From Sphingomonas sp. TDK1 (GTDB lineage Bacteria > Pseudomonadota > Alphaproteobacteria > Sphingomonadales > Sphingomonadaceae): DNA of 64,000 nt. A program made the translations under genes and the position numbers. The number at the start of each line of letters is the position of its first letter. The first letter of the stretch is position 1. Location: NCBI RefSeq assembly GCF_001650735.1, contig NZ_LXVY01000044.1:124001-188000 (forward strand). The letters run 5' to 3'. The notes below the pieces were generated by a model. That model saw only the letters and a list, made by a program, of their open reading frames with translations. It had not been told where the DNA came from and did no database searches. Of the stretch, positions 37,422 through 46,296 are shown in pieces.

Positions 37422-37449
37422 GTATTTCCAACACGCGCGCTCGAACGCG

Positions 37450-40020
37450 CTATCGCCCCAGCAGCCCTTCCAGCATCCGCGCCATGTTCACCGCCGTGTA
37501 CGGCTTTTGCAGCACCGGCACACCGGCATGGTCTTCGTCCAGTTGCAGCTGCTCGCCATAGCCGGTGGCAAAGGCATAGGGGATGCCTTCGGCGCGGAGA
37601 CGATCGGCGATCGGCAGGCTGGTTTCGGCGCCGAGGTTTACATCGAGGATCGCCACGTCGAACCGTTCAGACGCGATCTCCTCCATCGCGCCCGCGATCG
37701 AGGCGGCGGTTGCAACGCGTTGGGCGCCCAGCCGAAGCAGAATATCTTCCGCGTCCATCGCAATGATCAGGCTGTCCTCGACCAGCAGCACCGGCCCCTG
37801 AAGCACCGCGCGCATTTCACCGCTTGCCGGAGCCGGGGGCACCTCTTCCACGTCCCGCGCATGCTTCGACGCAGCGTCACCGTCGAGCACCACGTGCCGC
37901 GCAGGAATGCAGAACTCGGCCTCCAGGCCGGTCAGCGGGTAGCGCACCGTCGCCTTGCCGCCTAGGTCATAGGGCACCGAACGCTGAATGATGGTCGTGC
38001 CGAAGCCCTGCCGGGTCGGCGGTTGCACCGCTGGTCCGCCGCGCTCGCGCCACTCAATCCGACAATCACCCTCGGGGTCGAGCCACCAGCGGACCGACAC
38101 GGTGCCGCTGTCGGACAGCGCGCCATATTTGGCCGAGTTGGTCATCAATTCATGGAAGACCAGCGCCATGGTCGAGAAGGCGGCCGGGCGCAGCAGCACC
38201 ATCGGACCGTCCTGATCCAGCCGCCCCGAACGCCCGCCCAGATAGGCCGCGGCCTCGGTCCGCAGCAGGCGCCCCAGCGGCGCCGGCGACCAGTTATCCT
38301 CGGTAATCTGGTCGTGCGCGCGCGCCAGCGCCTCGATCCGCCCCTCCAGCAGGCGGATATAGGCCGCCGCATCCATGCCCGGCGCGCGGGACTGGCGCAC
38401 CAGTCCGCGGATCAGCCCCAGGATGTTGCGGACCCGGTGGTTGAGCTCGGCGATCAGCAGTTCCTGCCGCTCGGATGCGCGCTTGCGCTCCTCCTGCGCA
38501 TCGTCGGACAGGCGCAGCACCACTTCGATCAGCGAGGCGCGCAGCACCTCGGCGATGCGCAGCTCCACCTCCGTGAAAGGCAGCGAACGGCCGCGCACTT
38601 CCTGGCTCCAGGTCTCGAAGCTCTGCCGCGGAGTCAGGCGCGCGCCGTTCGGGCCGAAATCGACCGGCTTGTGCGGATCGCCGCCCCAGTTGACGGTGCG
38701 GACCAGTTCCTGGCGGAACAGCAGCACGTAATCGCGTGGGGACCGGCTGATCGGGATCGCCAGCAGGCCCGCGCCGACATCGGCATAGTCGGCCGCCTGC
38801 GGCAGCACCTCGGCCAGATGGTCGGTCGCGAACACGCGGCCCGCCGCCATCGCGTTCAGCCGCCGCGTGATCGCCGCAAAGGACGAGGGTGGCGGGGTGA
38901 TCCCGCTGAACGCCACCTTGCCGCCGATCCAGATCGCGATGCCGTCGCACGGCACCACTTCCCGAAGCCGACTGCCCAGCCATTCGGGATCGTCGAGCAG
39001 CCCGCCGTCGCTCGCCACCGCCGCGAGCAGCCGGTCGCTGGTTGCGCGCGCAGCCGCCTCGTAGATCGAAAGCTCCTTGCGCTCGCGGCTTTCCAGCTTG
39101 AGCGCGAACATCTGGCCGAACAGCTCGGCCATCGAGCGGCGCTCGAACCCCGGACACCGCGGCCCGCCATAATGGTGGCAGGCGAACAGGCCCCAGAGCT
39201 TGCCCTCGACGATGATCGAGATCGAGAGCGAGGCCTTCACGCCCATGTTCTTCAGATATTCGATATGGATCGGCGAAACCGACCGGAGCACCGACAAGGA
39301 CAGGTCGAGCGGTGCGCCGAATTCGTCGCGTTGCGGCAGGATGGCCACCGGCTCGGCTGCCACGTCGGCGATGATCCGGAACGGGGTCCGCAGATAGAGC
39401 TTGCGCGCCTGCTGGGGAATGTCGCTCGCGGGGTAGCGCAAATCCATGAAGCTGCCGATGCCGCTGCGCGCGGCTTCCGCCACGACCACGCCCGATCCAT
39501 CACGCTCGAAGCGATAGACCATGACCCGATCGAAGCCGGTGACCGCCCGCACCTGTCGCGCGCCTTCGCGGAAGAAGTCGGCGATCTTCTCCTTCTCGTC
39601 CAGCCGCCCCATCATCGCCCGCAACGTGCTGGCGGTGTCGCCGGTGGCGTCCGAGGTGCAGGGCTCGCCCTCGACCACGATCGTGTCGCCGATCATGTGC
39701 AGCGCGAGGTCGTAGGTGCGGCCGCGAGTCCGCAAGGCCTTGATGCCGAAGATCCGCTCCAGCGCATCCTCGCCGCGCAGCAACGTCAACCGGTTGCGCA
39801 GCGCATGGATCGCATCGTCTTCGAGATACTCGCTCGCATGGGTGCCGAGCATTTCCTCGGCAGCAACATCGAAATGCGCCACGACATTGGCCGATGCACG
39901 CTTGACCAGCCAGTCGCTCGAAAAGGCGATGAGAAAGCCGAACGGCTGGATTGCGCCCAGCTGGTGGATCGGCTCCCGATCGCAATTGGTCAGATCGACC
40001 TGAAACCCGACATCGCCCAC
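37450..40020 (-). CDS. bphP: bacteriophytochrome histidine kinase with C-terminal receiver
   Basis: Red/far-red photoreceptor of 856 residues. Cys13 in NCDREPIHQLGAIQP is the expected biliverdin attachment site. The GAF domain has PASDIP (Asp200) and His252, the PHY domain has TPRQSFETW and GRSLPF (about 463-482). The kinase is HWE/HisKA_2-like: H-box ELNHRVRN (His528), ATP-binding FHELMTNSAKYGALS. A receiver domain follows (VLLVEDS, phospho-acceptor Asp793). The GTG start at 40020 lies four bases after the bphO stop, forming an operon with the chromophore enzyme. Output partners are not in the window. Confidence 0.94.
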   Translation of the reverse strand: MGDVGFQVDLTNCDREPIHQLGAIQPFGFLIAFSSDWLVKRASANVVAHFDVAAEEMLGTHASEYLEDDAIHALRNRLTLLRGEDALERIFGIKALRTRGRTYDLALHMIGDTIVVEGEPCTSDATGDTASTLRAMMGRLDEKEKIADFFREGARQVRAVTGFDRVMVYRFERDGSGVVVAEAARSGIGSFMDLRYPASDIPQQARKLYLRTPFRIIADVAAEPVAILPQRDEFGAPLDLSLSVLRSVSPIHIEYLKNMGVKASLSISIIVEGKLWGLFACHHYGGPRCPGFERRSMAELFGQMFALKLESRERKELSIYEAAARATSDRLLAAVASDGGLLDDPEWLGSRLREVVPCDGIAIWIGGKVAFSGITPPPSSFAAITRRLNAMAAGRVFATDHLAEVLPQAADYADVGAGLLAIPISRSPRDYVLLFRQELVRTVNWGGDPHKPVDFGPNGARLTPRQSFETWSQEVRGRSLPFTEVELRIAEVLRASLIEVVLRLSDDAQEERKRASERQELLIAELNHRVRNILGLIRGLVRQSRAPGMDAAAYIRLLEGRIEALARAHDQITEDNWSPAPLGRLLRTEAAAYLGGRSGRLDQDGPMVLLRPAAFSTMALVFHELMTNSAKYGALSDSGTVSVRWWLDPEGDCRIEWRERGGPAVQPPTRQGFGTTIIQRSVPYDLGGKATVRYPLTGLEAEFCIPARHVVLDGDAASKHARDVEEVPPAPASGEMRAVLQGPVLLVEDSLIIAMDAEDILLRLGAQRVATAASIAGAMEEIASERFDVAILDVNLGAETSLPIADRLRAEGIPYAFATGYGEQLQLDEDHAGVPVLQKPYTAVNMARMLEGLLGR

Positions 40021-40024
40021 CCGC

Positions 40025-40570
40025 TTAACTCACCTTCGCCAGCCACTTCGTGCCGGCGGCCTCAAACCGCCCGAAGGTCTGGTTGGCGGCGGTGACGGCA
40101 GCTTCCAATGTTTCCGGCTCGTACAGCAGCACATCCAGTTTTGCCAGCAATTCCGGCCACATATGCGCAGGCTGGTGGCTCCCCAGATAGGCGCGCGGCC
40201 AATTCTCCGGCACGCTGCGCGCAAGGAAACGACCGCCCAGACGTGAGCCTTCGAGCACATAGAGCATGCCCGCCATCGCGGCATCGGACGGTACGGCATC
40301 CTCGACATCCGCGCTGTCCAGCACGACGCCGAGCGCATCCAGATCGACCTGGATCACGCTGCCGCGACGACGCTGCGGCCAATCCGCGGTAACCGCGCCC
40401 GCGCCGCCCTGATCGAGCAGCGCTTCGATTGGCAGCAACGCCTCTGCATGGGCGGCGAGCAGAGCGGCATAATCGTCGCGGCGCGCGAGATCGAAGCGGC
40501 TGAACAACGTGTCGACGCGCGCATGCGCGGCCCCCGTCGCTTCCCGCAATCGGCGATGCGTAAGGTTCAC
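40025..40570 (-). CDS. bphO: biliverdin-producing heme oxygenase (BphO type)
   Basis: 181-residue enzyme that opens heme to biliverdin IXa, the chromophore of the adjacent phytochrome. The N-terminal EATGAAHARVDTLF carries the likely proximal histidine (His16), and AMAGMLYVLEGSRLGGRFLA matches the distal-helix glycine-rich region. It lies four bases upstream of bphP. A perfect hairpin separates it from purB. Confidence 0.9.
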   Translation of the reverse strand: MNLTHRRLREATGAAHARVDTLFSRFDLARRDDYAALLAAHAEALLPIEALLDQGGAGAVTADWPQRRRGSVIQVDLDALGVVLDSADVEDAVPSDAAMAGMLYVLEGSRLGGRFLARSVPENWPRAYLGSHQPAHMWPELLAKLDVLLYEPETLEAAVTAANQTFGRFEAAGTKWLAKVS

Positions 40571-40595
40571 GCGACGGAAATTGTCATCAGGGGGC

Positions 40596-40630
40596 GATCC
40601 ACGGCAAGCAAAAACCGCTTGCCGTGGATC
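40596..40630 (-). terminator. perfect 14-bp hairpin between purB and bphO
   Basis: GATCCACGGCAAGC pairs with GCTTGCCGTGGATC around a seven-base loop. There is no U-tract on the minus strand (CGCCCCC follows), so it may block 3' decay or terminate via another mechanism rather than act as an intrinsic terminator for purB. Confidence 0.6.
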
Positions 40631-40659
40631 CGTTCCATTATGGCCGAAGCGGCCTCAAA

Positions 40660-41976
40660 TCATGCTTTACCAAAAACACGCGCGAAGATCGTGTCGACAT
40701 GGCGATAATGATACCCGAGATCGAATTTCTCCTCGATCACGTCGGGGCTGAGCGCCGCAGTGACTTCAGGATCTGCCTTGAGCAGTTCCATCAGCGACAG
40801 CTCGCCATCCGATTCCCAGACCTTCATCGCGTTGCGCTGAACGAGTCGATAGGCGTCCTCGCGGCTCACGCCCGCCTGAGTCAGCGCCAGCAATACGCGC
40901 TGCGAGTGGACCAGGCCGCCCATGCGATCGAGGTTCTTCTGCATCCGCACCGGATAGACGAGCAGCTTGTCGACCACGCCGGTGAGGCGGGCGAGCGCGA
41001 AGTCGAGCGTGATCGTCGCATCCGGGCCGATATAGCGTTCGACCGAGGAGTGGCTGATGTCACGTTCGTGCCACAGCGCCACATTCTCCAGCGCCGGGGT
41101 AACATAGCCGCGCACCATGCGGGCGAGGCCGGTCAGGTTCTCGGTGAGCACCGGGTTGCGCTTGTGCGGCATCGCCGACGAGCCCTTCTGCCCCGGCGAG
41201 AAATACTCCTCTGCCTCCAGCACTTCGGTGCGCTGCAGGTGGCGGATTTCCACCGCGAGCCGCTCGATCGAGGATGCGATCACGCCCAGCGTGGCGAAGA
41301 ACATCGCATGACGGTCGCGCGGGATGACCTGGGTCGAGACCGGCTCGATGCTGAGGCCCAGCTTCTCCGCGACATGTTCTTCGACGCGCGGATCGATGTT
41401 GGCGAAGGTGCCGACCGCGCCCGAGATCGCGCAGGTGGCGATGTCCGCGCGCGCGGCGAGCAGGCGCGCCTTGTTGCGCTGGAACTCGGCATGCGCCTCG
41501 GCAAGCTTGAGGCCGAAGGTGACCGGTTCGGCATGGATGCCGTGGCTGCGGCCGATCGTCGGCGTCATCTTGTGTTCGCGGGCGCGGCGCTCGAGCACGT
41601 CGAGCAGCGCGTCGATATCGGCCAGCAGCAGGTCGCTGGCGCGGGCGAGCTGCACCGCGAGGCAGGTGTCGAGCACGTCGGAGCTGGTCATGCCCTGGTG
41701 CATGAAGCGGGCCTCGTCGCCCACCTGCTCGGCCACCCAGGTGAGGAAGGCGATCACGTCATGCTTGGTCACCGCCTCGATCGCGTCGATCGCGGCGACG
41801 TCGATCGCCGGCTTGGTCGCCCACCAGTCCCACAGCGCCTTGGCGGCGCTCTGCGGCACCACGCCGAGATCGGCGAGCGCTTGCGTTGCATGCGCCTCGA
41901 TCTCGAACCAGATGGCGAAGCGCGTCTCGGGCGACCAGATGTCGGTCATCGCGGCGCGGGCATAACGGGGGACCAT
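40660..41976 (-). CDS. purB: adenylosuccinate lyase
   Basis: Cleaves SAICAR and adenylosuccinate in purine synthesis. The 438 residues begin MVPRYARAAMTDIWSPETR and contain the fumarase-superfamily signature GSSAMPHKRNP and GMTSSDVLDTCLAVQL. Length and motifs match the B. subtilis-type PurB. It is upstream of the bphO-bphP pair on the same strand. Confidence 0.95.
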   Translation of the reverse strand: MVPRYARAAMTDIWSPETRFAIWFEIEAHATQALADLGVVPQSAAKALWDWWATKPAIDVAAIDAIEAVTKHDVIAFLTWVAEQVGDEARFMHQGMTSSDVLDTCLAVQLARASDLLLADIDALLDVLERRAREHKMTPTIGRSHGIHAEPVTFGLKLAEAHAEFQRNKARLLAARADIATCAISGAVGTFANIDPRVEEHVAEKLGLSIEPVSTQVIPRDRHAMFFATLGVIASSIERLAVEIRHLQRTEVLEAEEYFSPGQKGSSAMPHKRNPVLTENLTGLARMVRGYVTPALENVALWHERDISHSSVERYIGPDATITLDFALARLTGVVDKLLVYPVRMQKNLDRMGGLVHSQRVLLALTQAGVSREDAYRLVQRNAMKVWESDGELSLMELLKADPEVTAALSPDVIEEKFDLGYHYRHVDTIFARVFGKA

Positions 41977-42103
41977 GGCGTTCCTCTGTGCGGAAAGGGA
42001 GTGCCCGGCAGCCCGGGCGGATCGCCGCCGCGCCTAGCAAGAAGCGGCCAGAGCGGCAACCGAAGGCGCAGCCCGGCCGTTATCCCCGCCGAGGAGAATG
42101 TGC

Positions 42104-42565
42104 ATGCTGACGCCGCTGTTGTTTGCCGCCGCCCTGCAGGTCACCGCCCCGGCGCAACAGATGCCGGCGCAGCCCGCACATTCCGGCGAGACGCCCGCCG
42201 CAAACCAGGCGATGCCGGGCACCCAGCCCGTCCCCTCGGATCGGCCGATGGCGGCGCCGGATATGCCGGCGAAGCCCCCGGCTGCCGCCGAAGCTGCCCA
42301 GCCGACGCCGCGGCCCGACCCCGCGAAACTGCCCGTCGACGCCCAGTTCGCGCGCTACGACGCCAATGGCGACGGCGTGCTCGACAAGGCCGAATATGGC
42401 AGCTGGCTTGTTGCCCTGCGCACCGCGAAGGAGGCGGACTTCAAGGCAGAATCGCCCGCAGCGCGCGGCTGGATCGACGGCAGCTTCACCGCCGCCGATG
42501 CCGATCGCGACCAAAAGGTCAGCCGCGAGGAACTGATCCGATTTCTGACGCCGCAAGCCGGCTGA
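42104..42565 (+). CDS. secreted EF-hand protein
   Basis: 153-residue protein with an N-terminal signal-like segment, a Pro/Ala-rich linker (about 20-75) and two EF-hand loops: DANGDGVLDKAE (good calcium loop) and DADRDQKVSREE, in which position 6 is Gln rather than Gly. The ATG at 42104 fits GAGGAG better than one six bases earlier. A calcium-binding role is inferred from the loops only. Confidence 0.75.
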   Translation: MLTPLLFAAALQVTAPAQQMPAQPAHSGETPAANQAMPGTQPVPSDRPMAAPDMPAKPPAAAEAAQPTPRPDPAKLPVDAQFARYDANGDGVLDKAEYGSWLVALRTAKEADFKAESPAARGWIDGSFTAADADRDQKVSREELIRFLTPQAG

Positions 42566-42607
42566 CATCCTCTTTGCGGCCATTCGCCGGCCCGCTATGA
42601 TGCGATC

Positions 42608-43057
42608 ATGGCGCAGCTGATCGATCGCTTCCAATCCTCTACCGCAGGCTGGCTGAAAGGCTCCTTCGCCGGCTGGGGCACCCTCGCCTTGTGCCTGGTC
42701 GGCGTCGGTTTCGTGATCCTTGCGGTGCGCTGGATCGGCAACAAGGCGACGTTGTACGAAGTGACCGAGGACCGCATCGTCCTCTATCGCGGCATCGTTC
42801 GCAAATCGATCGACGAGATCGAGCTGTATCGCGTGAAGGACGTGCGGCTCGACTATTCGATCGTCAACCAGATCTCCGGCATCGGCACGCTCACCATCAC
42901 CTCGTCGGACGAGACCACGCGCGGCGGCCCGCTGGTGATCCGCGACGTCGAATATGCCCGCGAACGCCGCGAGAAGCTGCGCGAGCTGGTCAGCAACGCC
43001 CGCCGCCTGCGCGGTGTGCGCGAGTTCGACATGGTGCAGGAAGACGTGCGCGGCTGA
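42608..43057 (+). CDS. PH-domain membrane protein (bPH2/YdbT type)
   Basis: 149 residues with one or two hydrophobic segments (about 20-45, GTLALCLVGVGFVILAVRWI) followed by a bacterial PH-like domain (TEDRIVLYRGIVRKSIDEIE, VKDVRLDYSIVNQISGIGTL). Family members are membrane proteins of unknown function. It starts 43 bases after the EF-hand gene; the two may form a small operon. The next 199 bases (43058-43256) show nothing definite. Confidence 0.75.
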   Translation: MAQLIDRFQSSTAGWLKGSFAGWGTLALCLVGVGFVILAVRWIGNKATLYEVTEDRIVLYRGIVRKSIDEIELYRVKDVRLDYSIVNQISGIGTLTITSSDETTRGGPLVIRDVEYARERREKLRELVSNARRLRGVREFDMVQEDVRG

Positions 43058-43256
43058 GGCGCGACGCACAGTTTCGACGGCGGCATGTCCCACGCCGCTC
43101 GCTTCCCGCGTCAGGTCCGTGGAACCGGCAAGACCCGGGCGGCCTCCTACAGACCTCCGCAGGGTTGATCGACGTTGATATGCTCCGGGCGATCCATGGG
43201 ATGCGCAAGCCGGACAAGCTGCAGCATCCGGAGATCGCGCCGCACTGACCCGGCGA

Positions 43257-43577
43257 TCAGCCCAGATCGGGCGCGATCTCCACCACCAGGCCGTCCAGCG
43301 CCGGGCCTAAGGCGATCTGGCAGGAGAGCCGCGACGTGGGCCGGCGCTGCTCGGCACCGTCGAGCAAGGCATCCTCGTCGTCGCTTATCGGCGGCAGCAG
43401 CGCGGCAAAGGCGGGATCGACATAGACGTGGCAGGTCGCGCAGGAGCAGCAGCCGCCGCAAAAGGCCGGCAGCGACTCGAAGCCGGCGTCGCGGATGATC
43501 TCCATCACGCTCAGTCCGTCCTGCGCCTCGACAACGGTCTGCGCACCCGCGGGCGGGGTTACCAGCAATTTCAGCAT
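43257..43577 (-). CDS. adrenodoxin-type [2Fe-2S] ferredoxin
   Basis: 106-residue electron carrier with the cluster motif CGGCCSCATCHVYVD (the canonical C-X5-C-X2-C pattern plus a downstream Cys in RLSCQIA). It probably serves a monooxygenase or cytochrome P450; no partner oxidase or reductase is adjacent. It lies 85 bases downstream of the TonB-receptor gene on the same strand, with a hairpin between them. Confidence 0.88.
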   Translation of the reverse strand: MLKLLVTPPAGAQTVVEAQDGLSVMEIIRDAGFESLPAFCGGCCSCATCHVYVDPAFAALLPPISDDEDALLDGAEQRRPTSRLSCQIALGPALDGLVVEIAPDLG

Positions 43578-43602
43578 GTCTTCACCTTGAACGAAGGGGA
43601 AC

Positions 43603-43626
43603 GGGAGGCGCGTCGCAGCGCCTCCC
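43603..43626. other. hairpin between the TonB receptor and ferredoxin genes
   Basis: GGGAGGCGC (43603-43611) pairs perfectly with GCGCCTCCC (43618-43626). On the minus strand GTTCCCCTTCG follows, a weak U-tract, so it may partly terminate the receptor transcript before the ferredoxin gene. Confidence 0.5.
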
Positions 43627-43662
43627 GCGGGAGAAAGGGGATGTCCGGCGGAGTGCCAGCGA

Positions 43663-46101
43663 TCAGTAATGGATGCGGAAGTCGATCCCGACCCGCCGCG
43701 GCGTCAGCACCGATCGGGCATAGTAGCGCTCGACCACGCCGGTGCGCGCCTGATTGTACGAGCTGATGTCGTTGCTGATCGCGGTATAGGCGTATTTGTT
43801 GAAGATGTTGTCCGCGAACAGGCCGACCTCGAACATCCTGCCGCGATAGGTGACCGAGGCACGGTGCGTCATATAGTCCGGGATCGCCTCCCCGTTGCCG
43901 CGCAGGCCGACGCGCGAATAGATGTCGCCCATATAGGTCGCCGCCCAGGTCGCCTCGATCTCGCCGCCTTGCGCCAGCGGATAGGTATAGGTCAGCTGCG
44001 CGCTGCCCGAATGCTTGGCCGAGCCGGGCAACCGATCGCCGTTCTTCGCGTCATAGCGCACGCCCTGGCTGACGACGAGACTGGCGACATCCTCGGTCAG
44101 GTGCGCGTCGGTATAGGAATAGGTGCCCTGCAGGGTAAGCTGCGGCAGGACCTTGAAGGAGCCGGTAAACTCGATCCCCTTCGATTCGGCCGCGCCCGCA
44201 TTGGTGGTGATGCCGACGGCGCCGTTCACCGTCTGGCTGGGCACCTGCACGTCGCTCCACTCCACCCGGAAGGCATCAAGGGTGAATTGCAGCCGCTTGT
44301 CGAGCAACGACCCGCGCACGCCGACTTCGATGTTGCGGGTCTTGTCCGGCCCATAGACGAGCTCGTTCGGCAGCGCGCAGACATTCTGACCCGGCGGCAG
44401 CGGCACGACGCAGGGCGCCACGCGATTCACGCCGCCGATGCGATAGCCGGTGCTGTAGGTGGCATAGGCCATCAGTTCCGGACTGAACTTGTACGAGGTG
44501 TTGGCCTTCCAGACGAAACCGTCGTCGCCGGTGCTGCCGGAACGCACGCGGCTGGGATCGAACTGGATCAACGGATAGGGCGTGCGGGTCAGCCCCCCGC
44601 CGAACAGCGGCGTGTCCGTGCCGCCGGTCGCGGTAGCGTCGTACTTGAAGTAGCGCAGGCCGCCCGTCACCTGCCAGGCGGACGTGACGTGCAGCGAGGC
44701 TTCGCCATAGACCGCCTTCTCCACCGTCTTGGTATTGACGAAGGAGATATATTCGAGGTCGTCGGGCCGGTTCACGCCGGCGAACGCCGCGAAGCCGGGC
44801 GTATATTCCTGGCGGTCGCTCGCATATTTCAGCCGGTTGTAGAAGCCGCCGATCACCCAGTTCACCGGCCCGCCATGCGAGGAGACGAGACGGACCTCCT
44901 GGTTGAACTGCTTGTACTTGCGATGGTTGTTGGCGAAGGACGAGAAGGCCGGAAATGCCTCATAGCCATAGTTCAGGTCGAGCAGCAGATCGGTGTTGTC
45001 GTCGACATTCTCGATCTTCTGTTCGGTATAGGCGGTGGTGCTGACCAGCTGCGCCACGTTGAACAGGTTGAGGTTGAACTCGGCCGAGAACAGGTCCGCG
45101 CTGCGGTGGAACGGCTCGAGATAGCGCCACGGCCCTTCATAGTTGCCGGTGCCCAGCACGCCCGCGCCATTGGCCTGACGGCCGTTGGTCTTGGTATCCT
45201 GGTGCGCGTAGGTGAGGTACAGTTTCAGGTTCGGGTTATATTCGAGCAGCAGCGTGTTGCGCGTGGTGAAGGTGTGCTCGAAATTGACGTCGTCTGCGCG
45301 CTTGAAATTGGCGGCATAGTCCTTGAGCGTGCCGAGCGAGCCTTGCGCCGCGGTCGTCCCGCGCACCGGCTGCGGATCGGAAACCCCGGGCCGCTGCAAC
45401 ATGTAGTTATAGTCGATGAAACCGGCATTGTCGTAATAGCCGACCACCGATCGCAGCGCGACATGGTCGCTGAGGATCGGCACGTTGACCACGGCATCGC
45501 CGGTCCGCCCGAAGTCGCTGCTGTGCGACTGGGCATAGCCGCGGCCGTGCAGATCGACCGAGAAGCGGCTGGTGTTCGGCCGGTTCGGAATATAGCGCAC
45601 CGCGCCCGCCAGCGTACCGAGACCGTACAGCGTGCCCTGCGGCCCGAGCAGCGTTTCGACACGGGCGATGTCGATCAGCTTGAAATCGAGATAGAGCGGA
45701 ACTTCGCCCAGATAGACGCCGACGGCGTTGTTGGCGTCCGATCCGGTGGCGCTGGTATCGCCCGAGGAAAGGCCGCGCAGCACGATGTTGCCGGTGCTCG
45801 CCGGGCCGGTGTCGACGATGGTGAGGCCGGGCGTGAAAGCGGCCAGTCCGCGCACATCGTCGATACGCTGGCGGGTCAGCATCTCCTCTGAGACCGCGCT
45901 GATGTTGATCGGCGCATCCTGCAGCGTGACGCTGCGGCGGCTGCCGGTGACGATGATCTCGTTGGCGCTGCCGCCGGTCTGCTCCTGCGCCTGTGCCGGC
46001 GCGGCGCCGGCACCCTCGGTCTGCGCCGCCGCGCGGGTTGCGCCGAAGCTTGCGAGAACGGTTGCACCCAGCAACGCCGCGCGGGAAATCGATCGTGCCA
46101 C
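43663..46101 (-). CDS. TonB-dependent receptor
   Basis: Outer-membrane receptor of 812 residues. A signal peptide (ATVLASFGATRAAAQ) is followed by the plug domain (NEIIVTGSRRSVTLQDAPIN, AAFTPGLTIVDTGPA, VETLLGPQGTLYGLGTLAGA) and a long beta barrel ending in an aromatic residue (RVGIDFRIHY). The substrate is unknown; relatives in sphingomonads handle bulky organic nutrients. It is upstream of a ferredoxin gene, and a 19-bp motif lies 90-108 bases before its start. Confidence 0.9.
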   Translation of the reverse strand: MARSISRAALLGATVLASFGATRAAAQTEGAGAAPAQAQEQTGGSANEIIVTGSRRSVTLQDAPINISAVSEEMLTRQRIDDVRGLAAFTPGLTIVDTGPASTGNIVLRGLSSGDTSATGSDANNAVGVYLGEVPLYLDFKLIDIARVETLLGPQGTLYGLGTLAGAVRYIPNRPNTSRFSVDLHGRGYAQSHSSDFGRTGDAVVNVPILSDHVALRSVVGYYDNAGFIDYNYMLQRPGVSDPQPVRGTTAAQGSLGTLKDYAANFKRADDVNFEHTFTTRNTLLLEYNPNLKLYLTYAHQDTKTNGRQANGAGVLGTGNYEGPWRYLEPFHRSADLFSAEFNLNLFNVAQLVSTTAYTEQKIENVDDNTDLLLDLNYGYEAFPAFSSFANNHRKYKQFNQEVRLVSSHGGPVNWVIGGFYNRLKYASDRQEYTPGFAAFAGVNRPDDLEYISFVNTKTVEKAVYGEASLHVTSAWQVTGGLRYFKYDATATGGTDTPLFGGGLTRTPYPLIQFDPSRVRSGSTGDDGFVWKANTSYKFSPELMAYATYSTGYRIGGVNRVAPCVVPLPPGQNVCALPNELVYGPDKTRNIEVGVRGSLLDKRLQFTLDAFRVEWSDVQVPSQTVNGAVGITTNAGAAESKGIEFTGSFKVLPQLTLQGTYSYTDAHLTEDVASLVVSQGVRYDAKNGDRLPGSAKHSGSAQLTYTYPLAQGGEIEATWAATYMGDIYSRVGLRGNGEAIPDYMTHRASVTYRGRMFEVGLFADNIFNKYAYTAISNDISSYNQARTGVVERYYARSVLTPRRVGIDFRIHY

Positions 46102-46190
46102 CCTAGCCCCCTTTTTGTTATCCGGTCCCTGGCCGCCGGTTGGTGCGGCGGGCTTCTACGCTCAGACTTTGGGTAAAAGCGGCGGTTCGC

Positions 46191-46209
46191 CATGGGGCGT
46201 TTGACGTAC
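46191..46209. promoter_or_regulatory. 19-bp motif upstream of the TonB receptor gene
   Basis: CATGGGGCGTTTGACGTAC; 18 of 19 bases match the site at 49255-49273, upstream of another minus-strand exported-protein gene. Read on the minus strand the core is GTACGTCAAACGCC. Probable regulator site or promoter element. Confidence 0.5.
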
Positions 46210-46246
46210 CGCACCGCAGCATTCCCGAACGGGGACGTACGCAAAA

Positions 46247-46277
46247 ACGCCGCGCACCCTCAGCAGGCGCGCGGCGT
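46247..46277 (-). terminator. intrinsic terminator after the beta-propeller gene
   Basis: On the minus strand ACGCCGCGC pairs with GCGCGGCGT around a 13-base loop, then TTTTGCG follows. It begins 20 bases past the stop codon of the gene at 46297. Confidence 0.75.
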
Positions 46278-46296
46278 GTGCACAGCAACGCTGCGA

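Noticed and set aside
43150..43248. Short plus-strand frame ending at 43248 (MLRAIHGMRKPDK)
   Set aside because: Only about 22 residues from its ATG, no ribosome-binding site and no similarity recognised.
46229..46250. Third, inverted copy of the 19-bp motif near the TonB receptor gene
   Set aside because: GACGTACGCAAAAACGCC resembles the motif only loosely and its end is part of an intrinsic terminator.
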